Assembly (NCBI RefSeq): GCF_016808335.1
Contig: NC_053142.1
Coordinates: 1,877,174-1,941,173 of the forward strand
From: Panicum virgatum
Taxonomy: Eukaryota > Streptophyta > Magnoliopsida > Poales > Poaceae
Direction of reading: 5' to 3'
DNA length: 64,000 nucleotides
In this document: positions 22,680 through 34,272 of the stretch, in pieces
How positions within the stretch are numbered: position 1 is the stretch's first letter
How the letters are laid out: each line of letters starts with the position of its first letter
Position numbers and translations under genes: made by a program
The notes under the pieces: model-generated
The model's input: only the letters and a program-made list of their open reading frames with translations
What the model was told of the DNA's origin: nothing
Databases searched by the model: none

Positions 22680-22707
22680 CTAGTAGAATGCCCGTGCATT
22701 TCCACGG
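22680..22707 (-). other. Helitron 3' hairpin and CTAG end (minus strand)
   Basis: Plus-strand CCGTG (22692-22696) pairs with CACGG (22703-22707); CTAG is at 22680-22683, flanked by A at 22679. Spacing and GCACGGGCAT context match the Helitron end at 3692-3720. Confidence 0.88.
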
Positions 22708-22887
22708 CGGCGTAAAATATTTGTAGGAAACATAGATACATAAACAATATTATAGTTTATAATTTTTAAAAGTGGTGCACGTTAGTATATCGTACGGAGA
22801 TAATACTTGGAGCCAACAATAGTCGCACAATGCTTAAAAACAAATTTGCCGCCACCATCAAACAATTCTTGCTGCGGCGCCAGCCAC

Positions 22888-23445
22888 CTACTGCTGGGCG
22901 CACTGCACCCTCTAGGCGCCGCCAGGCATGTCTGCCTCCTCGTCGTAGGCCTCCTGGTGCTATTGCTGCCGACTCCGCATCTATTCCTCAATACGTCATA
23001 CGGCATTTTCTCCACTCGTCCAGCTCCATGTCGGTGTATTGTGTTTTAGGCTTCGGCAGGAGCACGGCCTACAGCTCCAGGGCCTTGCACTGCTCCGGGT
23101 TCAAGGAGTCCGGGAACTCAACCGAGGAGTGGATGTACGGCTTGCCCTTCATGAAGGGCCTCTGGTACATGGGCATGCCCTCGTCATTAATCGCCTTGAA
23201 AGAATCTGCACAATTTTGCATCAAAATTGAGCATCGGTCAAACGTACATACAAGGCAGAATGACACGATTTTGCAGTCTTGTGTTAAGAAACACCTACCA
23301 GGCCTCACAACTTCACCAGGATTTGATTTGATCAGCAGCTGCCTGTTATCGAAGTGAGTCAGAACAAATTGGAAGCCACATAGAGATTCAGTCAAGGTCA
23401 GGGTGTGGATGGCCGAACAACCTATGTCAGTCTCACCATCGAACT
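22888..23445 (-). pseudogene. C-terminal fragment of a type I DnaJ/HSP40 gene
   Basis: Captured fragment of a plant DnaJ-A co-chaperone (ANJ1-like), which normally stimulates HSP70 ATPase. Reads LTLTESLCGFQF, RQLLIKSNPGEVVRP, then an unspliced intron (donor GTAGGTG near 23297, acceptor GTGCAG near 23209), SFKAINDEGMPMYQRPFMKG, VEFPDSLNPEQCKALE, TDMELDE, QEAYDEEADMPGGA and finally RVQCAQQ-stop (stop 22888-22890), the farnesylation-type CaaX end of plant DnaJ proteins. J domain and zinc fingers are absent. Stops after CKALEL, in place of Gln after GGA (22912-22914) and in the Gln run, plus frameshifts, make it non-functional. Intron retention argues against a processed copy. Confidence 0.82.
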
Positions 23446-26418
23446 TCTTCAATATGTTAGATAATGGTACCAGAACAGTATGATAGATTTAGAATATTCA
23501 GTAGCAGATCAAAAATGTGTGCAGAAATATTTAGTATAGGTGAAAAGCTTGCTCTGCCCTGCAGCGGCAGTGCTTCATAAAGAAACAACCATTTAGAGCG
23601 GAGAGAGAGAGCTATAGTGGGTGACTTGTTTAGCTACCATTTAGTGCAGATTTGGGGCATCAAATAATTCAAAGTAAGTGCTCAGCCATGACTGTTTTCA
23701 CCAAGCAGAAAATGGAGGTAAGGTGGGGCATGCCTCACGATACCGCCAAATTGGTTGGCGTTCTGATGACCGCTGAACAATAGTTATGAAAGGTGAGTTA
23801 TTTTTTAGCAAAATACATTAATTATTATTTTTAGCAATCTGCCTAAATCCCGACTGGATGTTGTCATACCCCAATACTTTTTAGTAGCTTAGCCATTGCA
23901 TATACACCACAATTTGTCGCTTTTTCACTGAGCGCGCAGAGAATATACATTGTACAAACTGAAACTTGTACATGGCTCATCAGATAGCCAGAAAAGAATA
24001 CATTTGCATGAGATAGGGTTCCAGATTGATATTACATACAATGTTCAGGCTAGTGATTTGTTTGAATACAACTTGAGCAGAGAATATTTCTTTCTGGAAT
24101 GGCGTTCACCCTTAAGATGGTACAGACTGAGACTTGCTGAGCTACATCCGGAAGGAATAAAAATGACCACATATTTCTATAAGAGATCACTACTTTGGCC
24201 AGGCTAATTTTTAATCAAACAAGCAGTTAATTTAATCAGAATATCTGATCGATCGGTAATTTCATTGTAAGGAAGTCCAGCCCAGTAGCAGAAAAGAGAG
24301 AAATCCTAGTGCAGTTGATGAGTTCATCTGCAGGATCAAAGAAAATTTTGATATGTGCGTGATTCGCATTGAATCATCGTTCACGTGTCTACAAATCTAA
24401 CCACAAAAAGAACAATTTTCCTTTCTTTCACGTATTTACTTTCTATGACCACCCACCAATCATTTATGTGCTAAGTGATTGAGTATCCAGCTACTAATTT
24501 TAGCCAGTGGGAGTGTTTCATCAGGACTACAATTAGGAAGTATCATATCGATAATTCTTGCATCTCAATGCTTCAGTCCCAAGAATAGGAATTATACTCT
24601 AATTTCATTAGACATTATACTCTAATCTCAATTCCATCACCAGAGATCAGCAGGAGTATTTATTGCTGTATTAACAGCCATAGAGTTGGCCGAGCATTTT
24701 TTAAGTGAGATATGATGGCATTTCGGTGTCCATTCCTTCCCAAAGGATAGGACCACCTAGAATCCATGAGCCCCATTAATCACTGTCCTACATGCCCAAG
24801 GTTATACTTGGTAGGATTTTTAGCGCTTTGTGTACCAATGCAACGCATGGAAATATTAAGAGAAAATGGTTATTCTTAGTGTGCAAACGTATGTGCCATG
24901 GCATTCCAAACTCATTCAGGGCTTCATTAAGTTATTTATCCACTTTGTTTCAGGTTTCAATACTGCCTAAATACTTATCTGTTCTCTGAAAAGATGGCAT
25001 CATGATAAGGTTAGAGTAACAACTAAGAACCATGATACTGTCACAACACAAAGGTTATCAGCACAATATTTGATTGCAAGTTAAGGACCCATATAAGCTA
25101 GTAGATAACATGAAGAGGAAATCATTTCTCCAGAAAAATGAAATTAAGGGCACCACATTGCATATTTCTCAGTAAAAGAATATCATAATAAGATTATGTC
25201 TTCAGCAATATCTATAGGGCTAACTGCGAATTGTTCATAACTTTTGTAAAAGAGATTTGTATTACTTGCCTTTCTTTCAGCATTGGGTGTCAAGAGATGA
25301 GCACATCATGTAAGTCTATATCCTTATCTCTTGCAGAAACCGAATGTCTATAGCATACTTCCCCCATAAGCTATCTGCAGTGTAAGAAAATCAATGTAAC
25401 CCTACTGCAGCAAAGGAGTTCTTGGGAAATTAGAAGGGCTGTGTAAATCATAGCATGCTGTCTTGGGACACAAAGAGAAACATGTAAACCTACTGTAAAA
25501 GTGGTTCTTCCAAGTCCAACAGTTCACAAGATTTTGCAATCTGCTAACAGATATACGTTGGAACAAATGACACGAATCCAAGCTGTACTTATAATATGTT
25601 ATTTCATCTTGGACACCCATTTCTGATAACCTGCGCATTATTATACCCACTACCAAGACCAAATGGGCTCCATGTGGAATATTACATCAAGGGATGTATT
25701 CCCTTAAAAAATTCAATATACATCTTTTTTGCCATTAACGAAACGTTTGTGCTCATGTGGAATATTAAATCAAGGGCATCATATAGGATTTCTACCGAGA
25801 AACTAAAAGAAAGGGGCAGGTATTGCAATCATCATTTGGTATGAAAGGATTAGCTGCAGGAATATAGCAATATATTCAATTAACAGAGACCCAATCCAAT
25901 TCACAAGAGAGGAATAAAGCATTCCATATATTGTTCCTCATATACCTCCATGTGAGAGGAGTAAATGGACAGTCTCGTTGAGCCTTTCTTGGCAGCATGG
26001 TGCGATGCAGTCCCACAATGTGACCCTACCCAATGGATAAAATGTGGTGATTACGAATGCGACAAGCAGAGCAAATCTCTTCAATTAACCAATGTTTCTT
26101 GATTTGATTTTGCTGAGCATATAGTACTCAAAACTATCTAAAGGGGCTGCAGAGGTCAACCTTACCTTGCTTGCCCGAAATCTACCCTAATTGGCTACTC
26201 AAGTGAGCAGTTTAACCACCCCCACCCCCTTCTCCCAAAATGCTTGGTAGTATTTAAATAAATTACTTCAGCTTGAGTGAGCATAATAACCTGGCTTCAG
26301 CTGATTTCATACCACCGAAACAAAAAGTAACAAATCACTAAACTTGTGCAGACCCAATTTCTATGCCACATGGCCGAGTAACAAGCAGCAGAAGGCATGA
26401 CAAGAACTGCGTCCATAC
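23446..26418. other. Helitron interior without assignable exons
   Basis: AT-rich, probably intron and flank sequence from the two captured loci. ORFs near 23950-24207, 24792-24989 and 25402-25844 match nothing I recognise. Near-repeats of GTGGAATATTA plus ATCAAGGG (about 25674-25695 and 25756-25782) suggest a small internal duplication. Confidence 0.5.
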
Positions 26419-26761
26419 CAGGGCGGTAGGCATTCACATTGGCTCTGAACTCGATGAGCACCTGGCCACGTTGAGTAGGTCAGGCCTCATGCAGGCGACC
26501 ATCAGGGGTGTCTTGCCTTCCTTGTCAATCCACTGCAATCAAGCCAACATTTGCCCCGCCAACAGCAGCACATCAGTAAAACCGATTCGTTCATAGGGGC
26601 ACAAATTTCACATCAGTAACTCAACCGATTCGTTCACAGGGGCACAAATTTATCACCCAGACTGAGAGACTGAGTGACATACCTTGAGAGCCAATCCCGT
26701 CGACGTTGCCGTAGTTGACTTGCTGGTACAACAGCACCTCCTAGGACTGCTGCAGCCCCAT
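26419..26761 (-). pseudogene. 5' exons of an XBAT35/XBOS34-like ankyrin-RING E3 ligase
   Basis: Exon 1 (26761-26683) reads MGLQQS-stop-EVLLYQQVNYGNVDGI and ends at a GTATGT donor. After a 150-bp intron, exon 2 (26532-26419, acceptor ATTGCAG) reads WIDKEGKTPLMVACMRPDLLNVA, then shifts one frame to VLIEFRANVNAYRPG and a GTATGG donor. This is the N-terminal ankyrin region of the plant XBAT35/XBOS34 ubiquitin ligases, whose family start is MG-QQSK with LLYQQV. Codon 7 is TAG where Lys is expected. The downstream ankyrin repeats and the RING finger are not in the Helitron. Gene family is from recognition of the motif series; orthology is inference. Confidence 0.75.
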
Positions 26762-26769
26762 CCCCCCGA

Positions 26770-27541
26770 GTCACCAAACGAAGCCAATCGTCGGAGGAAA
26801 GGGGGAAGCGAGGGTCCTCTCAATCGAAACCGTCTCCCCCGCAAAAATCGAAGCAAAATCGAAGCGTCGGGCCACCCCCAACCACCAGAGGTTCTTGCGG
26901 GCGGTCGCAGCAAGGCTATGCCACGCGCGTGGGGGGCATTCGGTGGCGGCGATTGGAACCCCGGCGGGGAAGGGAACCAGCCCGGAGATCCCGCAGTTAT
27001 AGGGAAGAGAGGAGGAGCGCGACGACACGAGTGCGGAGGGCGGCGGCGGCGGCATGGTCCATCGGCGGCGGCGTCCAGCGAGCGACGGAGGGCGAGGACG
27101 GGCGAGGGAAGGCGTGGGACGGCTCCTGGCGTCCGGGCTGCGGATGGGACCGGAGCGGACGCGCTGGACGGCGCCCGGCGGCGGGGTGGGAGCGGAGGCG
27201 CGGGACGGCGTTCGGCAGCCTGGCGTGAATGGAGCGGAAGCAGAGGCGAGCAGCAGCGCCCAGCTTCCGGACGGAGAGCGGAGAGCGGAAGCGCGGGTGG
27301 AGCGCGAGCGGAAGCGCAGGGCGGAGACCGGCAGCCGGGCGGAGACGCGAGAAGGCAGCGGCAGCTCACCGGACGACATGGATGGGGCGGAGAGCGAGGC
27401 GCTAGGTGCTGAGCCGAGGCCAGAGAGCGAGTCTGTTTGGGGTTGGGCGACGTGGGGACGTGGGAGGAAGTACGGGCGACTTTCTTTTGTTGGCGGGGGC
27501 CGAGATTTTGACCGCGACGCACGAACCACTGTCTCTTTAAA
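26770..27541 (-). promoter_or_regulatory. GC-rich DNA upstream of the captured ligase exon
   Basis: Extremely GC-rich (long ORFs on both strands are composition artefacts), consistent with the CpG-rich promoter/5' UTR of the captured gene brought along with exon 1. No core promoter element could be fixed. Confidence 0.4.
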
Positions 27542-27551
27542 GGAGTAGAGA

Positions 27552-27694
27552 CTAGCAGTAGTACGTGATATATGACGGCTGACCAAGATTACAGTAAATG
27601 TTTTGATGTGCACAAGTTAACTAAGTCTACAAGATGATAGATGCTGGGCACCTCGATCGCCAGATAGCTTGCTTAATTAGTCGTAGCTATCAGT
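27552..27694. other. Short spacer between Helitron and Tat element
   Basis: 143 bp with no recognised feature. On the minus strand the bases directly before the proposed Helitron start read CTAG. Confidence 0.5.
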
Positions 27695-28218
27695 TGTTGA
27701 TAGCCAAATTTGGCATCCACTGAGGCCGGTCGGGCCGACCGGTTAGACTGGTCTAAGTCTATAATCCGAGTAGATTTAGATTTGGATTTAGAGATAGATT
27801 TCCTTTTGTAAATCGACCCGTGAAGGGGTGCGTCTTTCCCGACCTATATATTATGAAGGTTAAGACCGATTGAGGTTATTCCCAATTGAATCAATCAAAA
27901 AATTGCATTACTTTTGTCTCTCAAACCCTAGCCCTTTTCCAAACCTAAATTGTTTTCTTCCTTCATCCCGATAGCGTTTGAAGATGTTCTAAGTGGCCTG
28001 CCGATCTCAGAGCAACCCTAGCTTGACGAGCTCCGATGGAGTCCCTTCCGAGCTCGTCATTCTAGGTCTACGCGAGGTCCCTACTTGCACCGGTTAGACC
28101 GGTCGGCACAACCGGTCAGACCTGTTTGGCCCAGGGTTTCGCTGGTGTTGATCGTTTTGATGATCATCGCGCGTTCTAGCGTATTCAAGTGTGTTTGGCG
28201 CGATTCTGTGTTAACACA
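27695..28218 (+). repeat. 5' LTR of the Tat element
   Basis: Starts TGTTGATAGCC and ends TTAACACA, 6 bp before the primer site; about 524 bp. Contains CTATATATTATGAAGG (27844-27859) as a TATA candidate and three ACCGGT-type motifs. Borders are inferred from TG/CA ends and the primer site, since no second copy is in the window. Confidence 0.7.
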
Positions 28219-28223
28219 CTTTT

Positions 28224-28241
28224 TGGCGACTCCGCTGGGGA
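28224..28241 (+). other. Primer binding site, tRNA-Arg type
   Basis: TGGCGACTCCGCTGGGGA, the site typical of Tat/Ogre elements. Confidence 0.82.
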
Positions 28242-28336
28242 AGAGATTAATCTGGTTTTAAAACCGATCTAATCTAAATCTCCAAGAAGATGGGTTCTCA
28301 TGGTGAAATCAGTAACGACAACTCATCAAGGCAACC

Positions 28337-28652
28337 ATGGAGGCGCTCACCGAGGACGAGCGCCGGGCCTACCTCATCGCGGGGGAACAGTTGAAGAAAC
28401 AATTCCTTCAAGGCTTCAAGAAGGAGCGTGGAGGCCTATTCAAGAGGGTCGGGGAGTTCGTGATGCCTTCTTTCAAACTGAACAACGACAAGATCGAGGT
28501 AATCCATGTTGAGCCCTCTGAATTAATTAAGCAATTGTCTCTTATGGTCGATAAGAAAATATCCGATGCGCAAGTAGCTGCGGGAGAGACTTTTGTGGGC
28601 ATTAATGATGAAATAGTGGCGTTAAAAAAAGGGTAAAAGTGTCGATGGCACT
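28337..28652 (+). pseudogene. Tat Gag N-terminal part
   Basis: MEALTEDERRAYLIAGEQLK, then KKERGGLFKRVGEFVMPSF, then a coil-like stretch to VALKKG-stop (28634-28636). The stop follows a run of seven A residues and looks like a slippage frameshift, since the sequence continues SVDGT up to the solo LTR at 28653. Resumes at 29725. Confidence 0.65.
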
Positions 28653-29724
28653 TGTCGGTACCCTGAAGCAGGGATACCCACTCTTACTGCAGCAAGGCAG
28701 GACCCGCGTAGTTATCCGAAAACTACGCGTAAGGACGGAGAAGCCAGGCCCCACCGGTCAGGCTCTTTCCTCATCAGGCCAACGGCCCCGGACCTGTTCC
28801 CCGCCTGGGGATGGGTCCGGAGCCGCCACGTGACTCTAAGGAAGGGAAGCTCCGAGCCGACAGCCGAGGCCTCGGACCCCCCATAGGGGTCCGGGACCTC
28901 CTACGCCATCCGGACCCCCTTACCGTGTGGGGGTCCGGAGCCGCCACGTGTCCCGGAGGCACGGGCGCGGGCTCGTGCGCGAGTCCTCCACAAGGGGGAC
29001 TCGCCCACCCACCGCATTTAATGCGTATGGTTGACGCGTGCTCTGCCGCCGCAGCACGCGGGACAGCCTTTGTCAGGCCCCGCTGTGCACCGCGTATTAC
29101 CAAGGTGCACAGTGCGGCCGCCTGTGCCGCGCCCGCGCAGAACCCGTCTCAAGCATTAAATGGATACGACGGCACGGCGCTTTTCCATCATGCTGCCTAC
29201 GCCGCTCCCTACACAGCCGTTCAGCTACGTGGCAGGCAACGCCGCTGGCTACGACGGGCGCCGTTCCGACAAGACAGCGCCTAGACATGCTGAACGGGAG
29301 ACTCCAAGAGCAGGCAAAGGTATCTAGAGAAAGATCCCCTTTGCCTGCAACGCCATAATGATGAACAGTACGATATTTTATACCGCATCGCTGGGCCCAC
29401 TTGTCGGGGTCCCAGCAGCCATGTACGCGCCTCCCTTGAGATATAAAAGGGAGGCGCTCGCTGTGCACTGGACATCTTCAGACAGACACAAGCTCTCCAC
29501 ACACACACCAGCCCCGGTGAGCTCGCTCGCTCTCGTGGAAAGGCAATACAACACACAGTGGACGTAGGGTATTACGCTCCGGCGGCCTGAACCACTCTAA
29601 ATCTTGTTGTGTTCATTGTGTTCTTGAGGGGGATCGATCTAGACTAGCTAACCCCCGAGTATACACCCTCTGGGCTAGGGCGGGTGCCTTCCGCCACCCG
29701 GCTGTGGTTTGTAGCACCACGACA
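28653..29724 (+). mobile_element. Solo LTR B, same family as solo LTR A
   Basis: 1072 bp, TGTCGG...ACGACA, with a perfect 5-bp duplication GCACT (28648-28652 and 29725-29729). TATA box ATATAAAAGG at 29441-29450, downstream block GGACGTAGGGTATTACGCTCC. It interrupts the Tat gag frame: removing it and one duplication restores VDGTSPDPSSASAPYDFDQF. Confidence 0.95.
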
Positions 29725-29876
29725 GCACTTCTCCAGATCCTAGTTCGGCCAGTGCACCTTATGACTTCGATCAGTTCTATGGCATGCCGCCAAACTCATT
29801 TCCAGGGCAACCGCCAAACTCGTTTCCAGGGCAAACACCACCGCCATTATCTTGTCCACACGCCATCGGTCAGACA
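29725..29876 (+). pseudogene. Tat Gag middle part
   Basis: In frame across the solo LTR B duplication: SPDPSSASAPYDFDQFYG, MPPNSFPGQ twice, TPPPLSCPHAIGQT. Pro/Gln-rich linker with a 9-residue tandem repeat (about 29783-29840). Interrupted at 29877 by the minus-strand solo LTR. Confidence 0.7.
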
Positions 29877-32800
29877 TGTGGCGGAACCACCCAAAACTAC
29901 TGGGCCCGGGTGCACTGATCTTTGTTGCTAAGCAACTCTGACCCAATTTAGCATTCACCGGTAGTTCCTCGAGTGAAGCCTCGATAAAAGCCACGCTATT
30001 CCAGGATCAGCTGACAACACTCACACGAAGGTGAGCCCAGAGATTACAACACAGGTCATCTCATACAACTCAGAGTTTGCAGTGGAAAGAAAATTTATTA
30101 CAAACCATGTTCAGAGTAGCAAGGTACTACAGAATTCCAAACTACACAAATTATTCAAGTCTCATTATTTCAGCGGAAAGAGTAAACGACTACTAGCGAG
30201 AAGTGTGACGCATCGATAAAGCCCATACGAAAAGCGTCACTCAGTGGGAGGGTGGTCAGCACCAGCTGAAGGGCCAACCCACTCAACAGACCAGCCCGGA
30301 GTCAAGGTACACGGCCAAGTAAGACTTGCAAACAGATCTTCGAAGTTAGTACCTGAAAAACAGTGCCACAAGCAAGGCTGAGTATACTAATACTCAGCAA
30401 GACTTACCTGTCACCGGATATAACATAGTCCGATAACTAGACATGCAAGGCTTTTTGGTTGGTGGGGTTTGTTTTGCCAAAAACGCCACTAAGAGTTGGT
30501 CCTTATTTTCAGATTTTATCTAGCCATCTTCTAGTTAGATTAACCGTTCTAAGTTTGCATCTAACTCTACACAAACATGGTAGAGCAACCATTTTATCAA
30601 CCAGCAGTATTATCATCATCATGTTCCACTTGTTACTCTGTGTGACCGAAAACATTAAGCAATCTCATGCCGTGAGAGGCGGACGATTCTGAATCAAATT
30701 TCAAACTGGCCAGGGGAACCTAACACACACGCATGGGGATCGACGCCGCTTTCGCCCACGCAACTTTTCCCCTTTCTTTCCAGTCCGTGGATCCGGAACA
30801 CCCTCCCCGACTACAGAGTCCGACCACTCTGCACCCGTACGTCCGGACAAAAAAATAAACCTACTTCTACCAAGAGGGTGCGAGATCGTTCGACTCATTG
30901 GTCCAATCAGGTACTTAAGCTTACCGATTACCATATTTCTCGGTATGTGGCTAGTACTTTCAAACGCTTAACGAAATGAGCCACACACCGCGACCTTAGC
31001 CATTTTTGACTACACCAGCGGGGTATCACATCTACACAACCCCGCCCGTTGTCCTTATATTTCAGCAGGAATTAAAGTCAGTAAAACTCCTATTTGCTCG
31101 CGAGAGGCAGGAAACCCCTCGACTTCTACCGTACCTAATTAGCATGGCAACTAGTCGATAAAAAGATCCAGATATCAAACATAGGTACCTAGGGATCATG
31201 CATCTAGGGTTTTCGATCAACGCCTAGAAAACTTAAATGCAGAAATAAAATTATTACAACACATTATAAATAGATAGATGAATAATAACTCGGAAAATAA
31301 AGGCATTATGCACCGGGGCTTGCCTTCTTGGGCACTGTCAGGCAGAAAAACCTCTGGGGCTTAGCCCAAGCCTTGAGATAGGTTAGCATAGTTCAAATTA
31401 ACTTCTTGATCAACACAAGAGTCCGCGGGCACCAGTTCGTATTCTCCGTCCGCGAGATTAACCGTTTCTATATGCAATGCAAGATTATGAGTTATTTATG
31501 AATAACGATTTCTTTCCTTCACGATAAAGTTGTAGTTCAACAAAGGTTAATTCAGTGATGATCTCAATATTTCATTTTATGGGAAGTCATTTATGGAGTA
31601 GTAAACATAACTATGCTTCTTCATGAATGAGTGTGGGGTTTGTTTTTCATTTTATCATTAAAACATAGCATACTTTCACTATTTCATAACAACAAATCTA
31701 CTCATGATCTACTGATGAAAAATTAAAGTAACATATATTAGATACTCTAGCATATATGGCATAAATTTCAGCATCTAACCATAAAGCAATTAACCATAAC
31801 AAAACATGTAAGTAGATTACTCTAGTTACTTCACCTTTTTGCACAGAATGTTTGACATGGGTTCTGGTGCTACAAATTTTACGGGAGCATCTACAACGCA
31901 TCTACTCAATAAAGTAATTTTCTAGATTTTATTCACTTATACAGAAGAGGTGAAAAAATGAACAAATTTATCAAGCCATTAACTAAGATTAATTCTATAG
32001 AGAGTTATAATAGGGAGATGGTCCTCAAATTTTTACCAGAGCCTAACCATAAGCTAAACATATTCCACAAAAATTATCAAGCTTTATATCATCAAGATAA
32101 ATTAGTTATGCAGTTAACTTATCATGAGTTAGCATAAATTTTTCAAAGTCCATTTGATCAGTACTGCATGTGAACTTTTTATTATAGCGGGAATAAACTC
32201 TAACCAAGAACATGTCTAAAAATCTTGATCAGTTACTTCCTAGTTTACTCAGAACAAAAATGGTAAATCTAACCATGAGATGTTAAGCATGATTTTTAAC
32301 TAAAGCAAAACTCACTAACTGTAGCTCAACTTTTTCAGGCAGGATCACAGAACTAAAGTGAGACTTCATAAATAAATATAGATTTTTATGAGCATAAAAA
32401 CTATATATGATGAATTAAGTTGATTAAACAATCATTACACATGGTATATAACAAATGAACTCTAATAAATGTGAAATTTATGGATTAACAAGGTTTCAGT
32501 TACACATGCACGCATTAGAAATTCCAGAGCAAGTTTAGGTATATGTTTTCCAGTATTAAATCTTGAAAGTCAACAACAGATTAGAGAATCTTGATTGTTC
32601 CAATATGATAACTGTTTTGGTTGGGTGCCATCTTTTTACTGTGAGCTTAATATTCCATCAGTGATAACATATTCAAAAATCAAGGTCGTTTGTTGAGTGG
32701 TACTTCCTGAACATGCACGGGTTGATTTTCTTATTCTTTTTCCTAGATTAAATTTGATAGAGTTTCTGCAGACTTCACTGTTACAAAATTTGTAGATCTT

Positions 32801-34272
32801 GTTACAAGGATTCCAGATCCGTTGAGTTTGCATTTTTACGATTTTTTTGTGATTTTTTTAGCATTTTAGAAGTTCGCTGACAAACACTGGAAATCTTGCA
32901 AACACACCCTTGAGCGAAAAAAATAAATTACAACCGGGTCCTTCGCCGGCCTTCTTCGCCGTTGCATCTTGCCGGTGGTGTTCTGCTAGGCAGGGCTTAC
33001 CGGGGCTGCATCGGGGAGGTGCGTGAGATAGAGAAGGTCGAGGAACACCTACCCAGGTCGGCGTTCGAGTGCACGGTGACCGGAAGCAAGCTCGTCGGCG
33101 TCAATGGCGGAGGTGAAGTTCGGGTCGCCGGCGTTTTAGGCGAACGAGGGCTCGAGGTAGAGGAATGTCGCGCGCACGAGCACCGCGAGAGCGTGAGGAA
33201 GCTCCTGGGGTAGCTCTCGTGCACGGTCTCCCTCTGGGTGGGCCGGTCCGCGGTGAGCCCGAGCTCGCCGGCGGCGGCGCGGAAGGGGAACGGCGACGGG
33301 AAAAGGTTTGGGCTCGATTCCGCTCGCGTGGACCTTAACTGGAGGGTGGCGAAGCTGCTGGGGTGGATCGATGGAGCAATGCGGGGCTGTGGTGGCCGGT
33401 CCACGCGAGCTAGATCTCGCGGGCCATGGCGGACGGTGGAATGAGAGAGAAGAAGGGGAAGTCGCGCGACGGCGGGGCTCTGGGGCTACTTATAGGCCAG
33501 AGAGCAACTGGGAGAGGGGAGTGGCATCTGGGGGAGTTTGATTTGGTCTGGGGCGACTCGACGGTGAGCGGGCGGAGCGAGCAGGCGGCGCTGCGCATGG
33601 CGGGGTGGCGTGGCGGCTCGGGTGGACGCCAAGGACGCGTGTTAGCGTGGGGAGGTGCCAAGGGGCAGGCCAGGTGGCGCTGGAGCGCTCCCCTGGGTCC
33701 ACTTGGCCGCGGACGCACCGTGGACGTGGTCCACCAGCGGCGTGCGGTGGGCGGCGGGCGAAACAGAGCAGCCGAGAGGAGAGAGATGGAGGTGAGGGCT
33801 TGTTTGTGATTTCTGAAAATTCAGGGACCTCTCGGTAAACTAAAAATATCTCCTTCTTAGAGGGCTCAAATGAAAAAGTGTTGAATACCAATTTTGCATA
33901 ACTTTTTAAGATCTAGAACTTTTGTGTTATGCAAATTTTCATTCGAAACTCACATTTTGAACTATTGGTAAATTTTCAAACTTGCACAAAAGGGCTTTGG
34001 TTTTATTCAGTTTTTGGTTGGTTTTTGGCTGAAGTTCAATTGAGCACATGTTAATTGAAGTACCTCTCATGAGCCAACTAAAATTTTGTGCACATTTTTG
34101 AATTGAGATTTGAGTAACTTTTCACTCCTTTTTCTTTCTCCTTTAATTTCTCTTATATACTTTGACTTTTATTTGACCTCTCCTCTTTGACTTAATTCCC
34201 CACATTTTCCTTTTAAGTTTAAATGGGGTATAGTGATCTGTATTTAAGTGTACTGACACCTGAGGTGTCACA
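29877..34272 (-). mobile_element. 4.4-kb minus-strand solo LTR, relative of the 5649-17814 gypsy LTR
   Basis: Read on the minus strand it begins TGTGACACCTCAGGTGT (34272 leftwards) and ends GTTCCGCCACA (29877). Perfect 5-bp duplication AGACA (29872-29876, 34273-34277). Block order equals the 3' LTR at 13493-17814: TGTRACAC start, GC-rich part (about 32940-33800), AT-rich part, short acidic frame (31313-31450), and the GAGTATTAGTATACTCAGCC palindrome near 30380. No internal region remains. Long GC-rich ORFs are not genes. Confidence 0.93.
31313..31450 (-). pseudogene. LTR acidic frame, degenerate copy
   Basis: DGEYELVPADSCVDQEVNLN, an internal stop after QGLG, then SAQEGKPRC. Preceded by a CATATAG acceptor-like AG, as in the copy at 16260. 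Confidence 0.4.

Larger units (their letters stand above)
22680..27551 (-). mobile_element. Non-autonomous Helitron carrying captured gene fragments
   Basis: Read on the minus strand, it ends in hairpin plus CTAG at 22680-22683 followed by T (plus-strand A at 22679), the canonical Helitron 3' terminus. The proposed 5' end is TCTCTACTCC at 27551-27542 (minus strand), resembling grass Helitron starts; the base before it is G rather than the expected A, so this border is less sure. There is no Rep/helicase inside. It contains, in element orientation, exons of an XBAT35/XBOS34-like gene (26761-26419) and of a DnaJ gene (23445-22888), with introns retained, which fits DNA-level capture. About 4.9 kb long. 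Confidence 0.78.

Noticed and set aside
26653..27613. Long ORFs on both strands upstream of the captured ligase exon
   Set aside because: Composition-driven; the supported content is the promoter/5' UTR of a captured gene plus the Helitron end.
32962..33891. ORFs in the GC-rich part of the minus-strand solo LTR
   Set aside because: Same situation as in the related LTR at 13493-17814; no protein motif.
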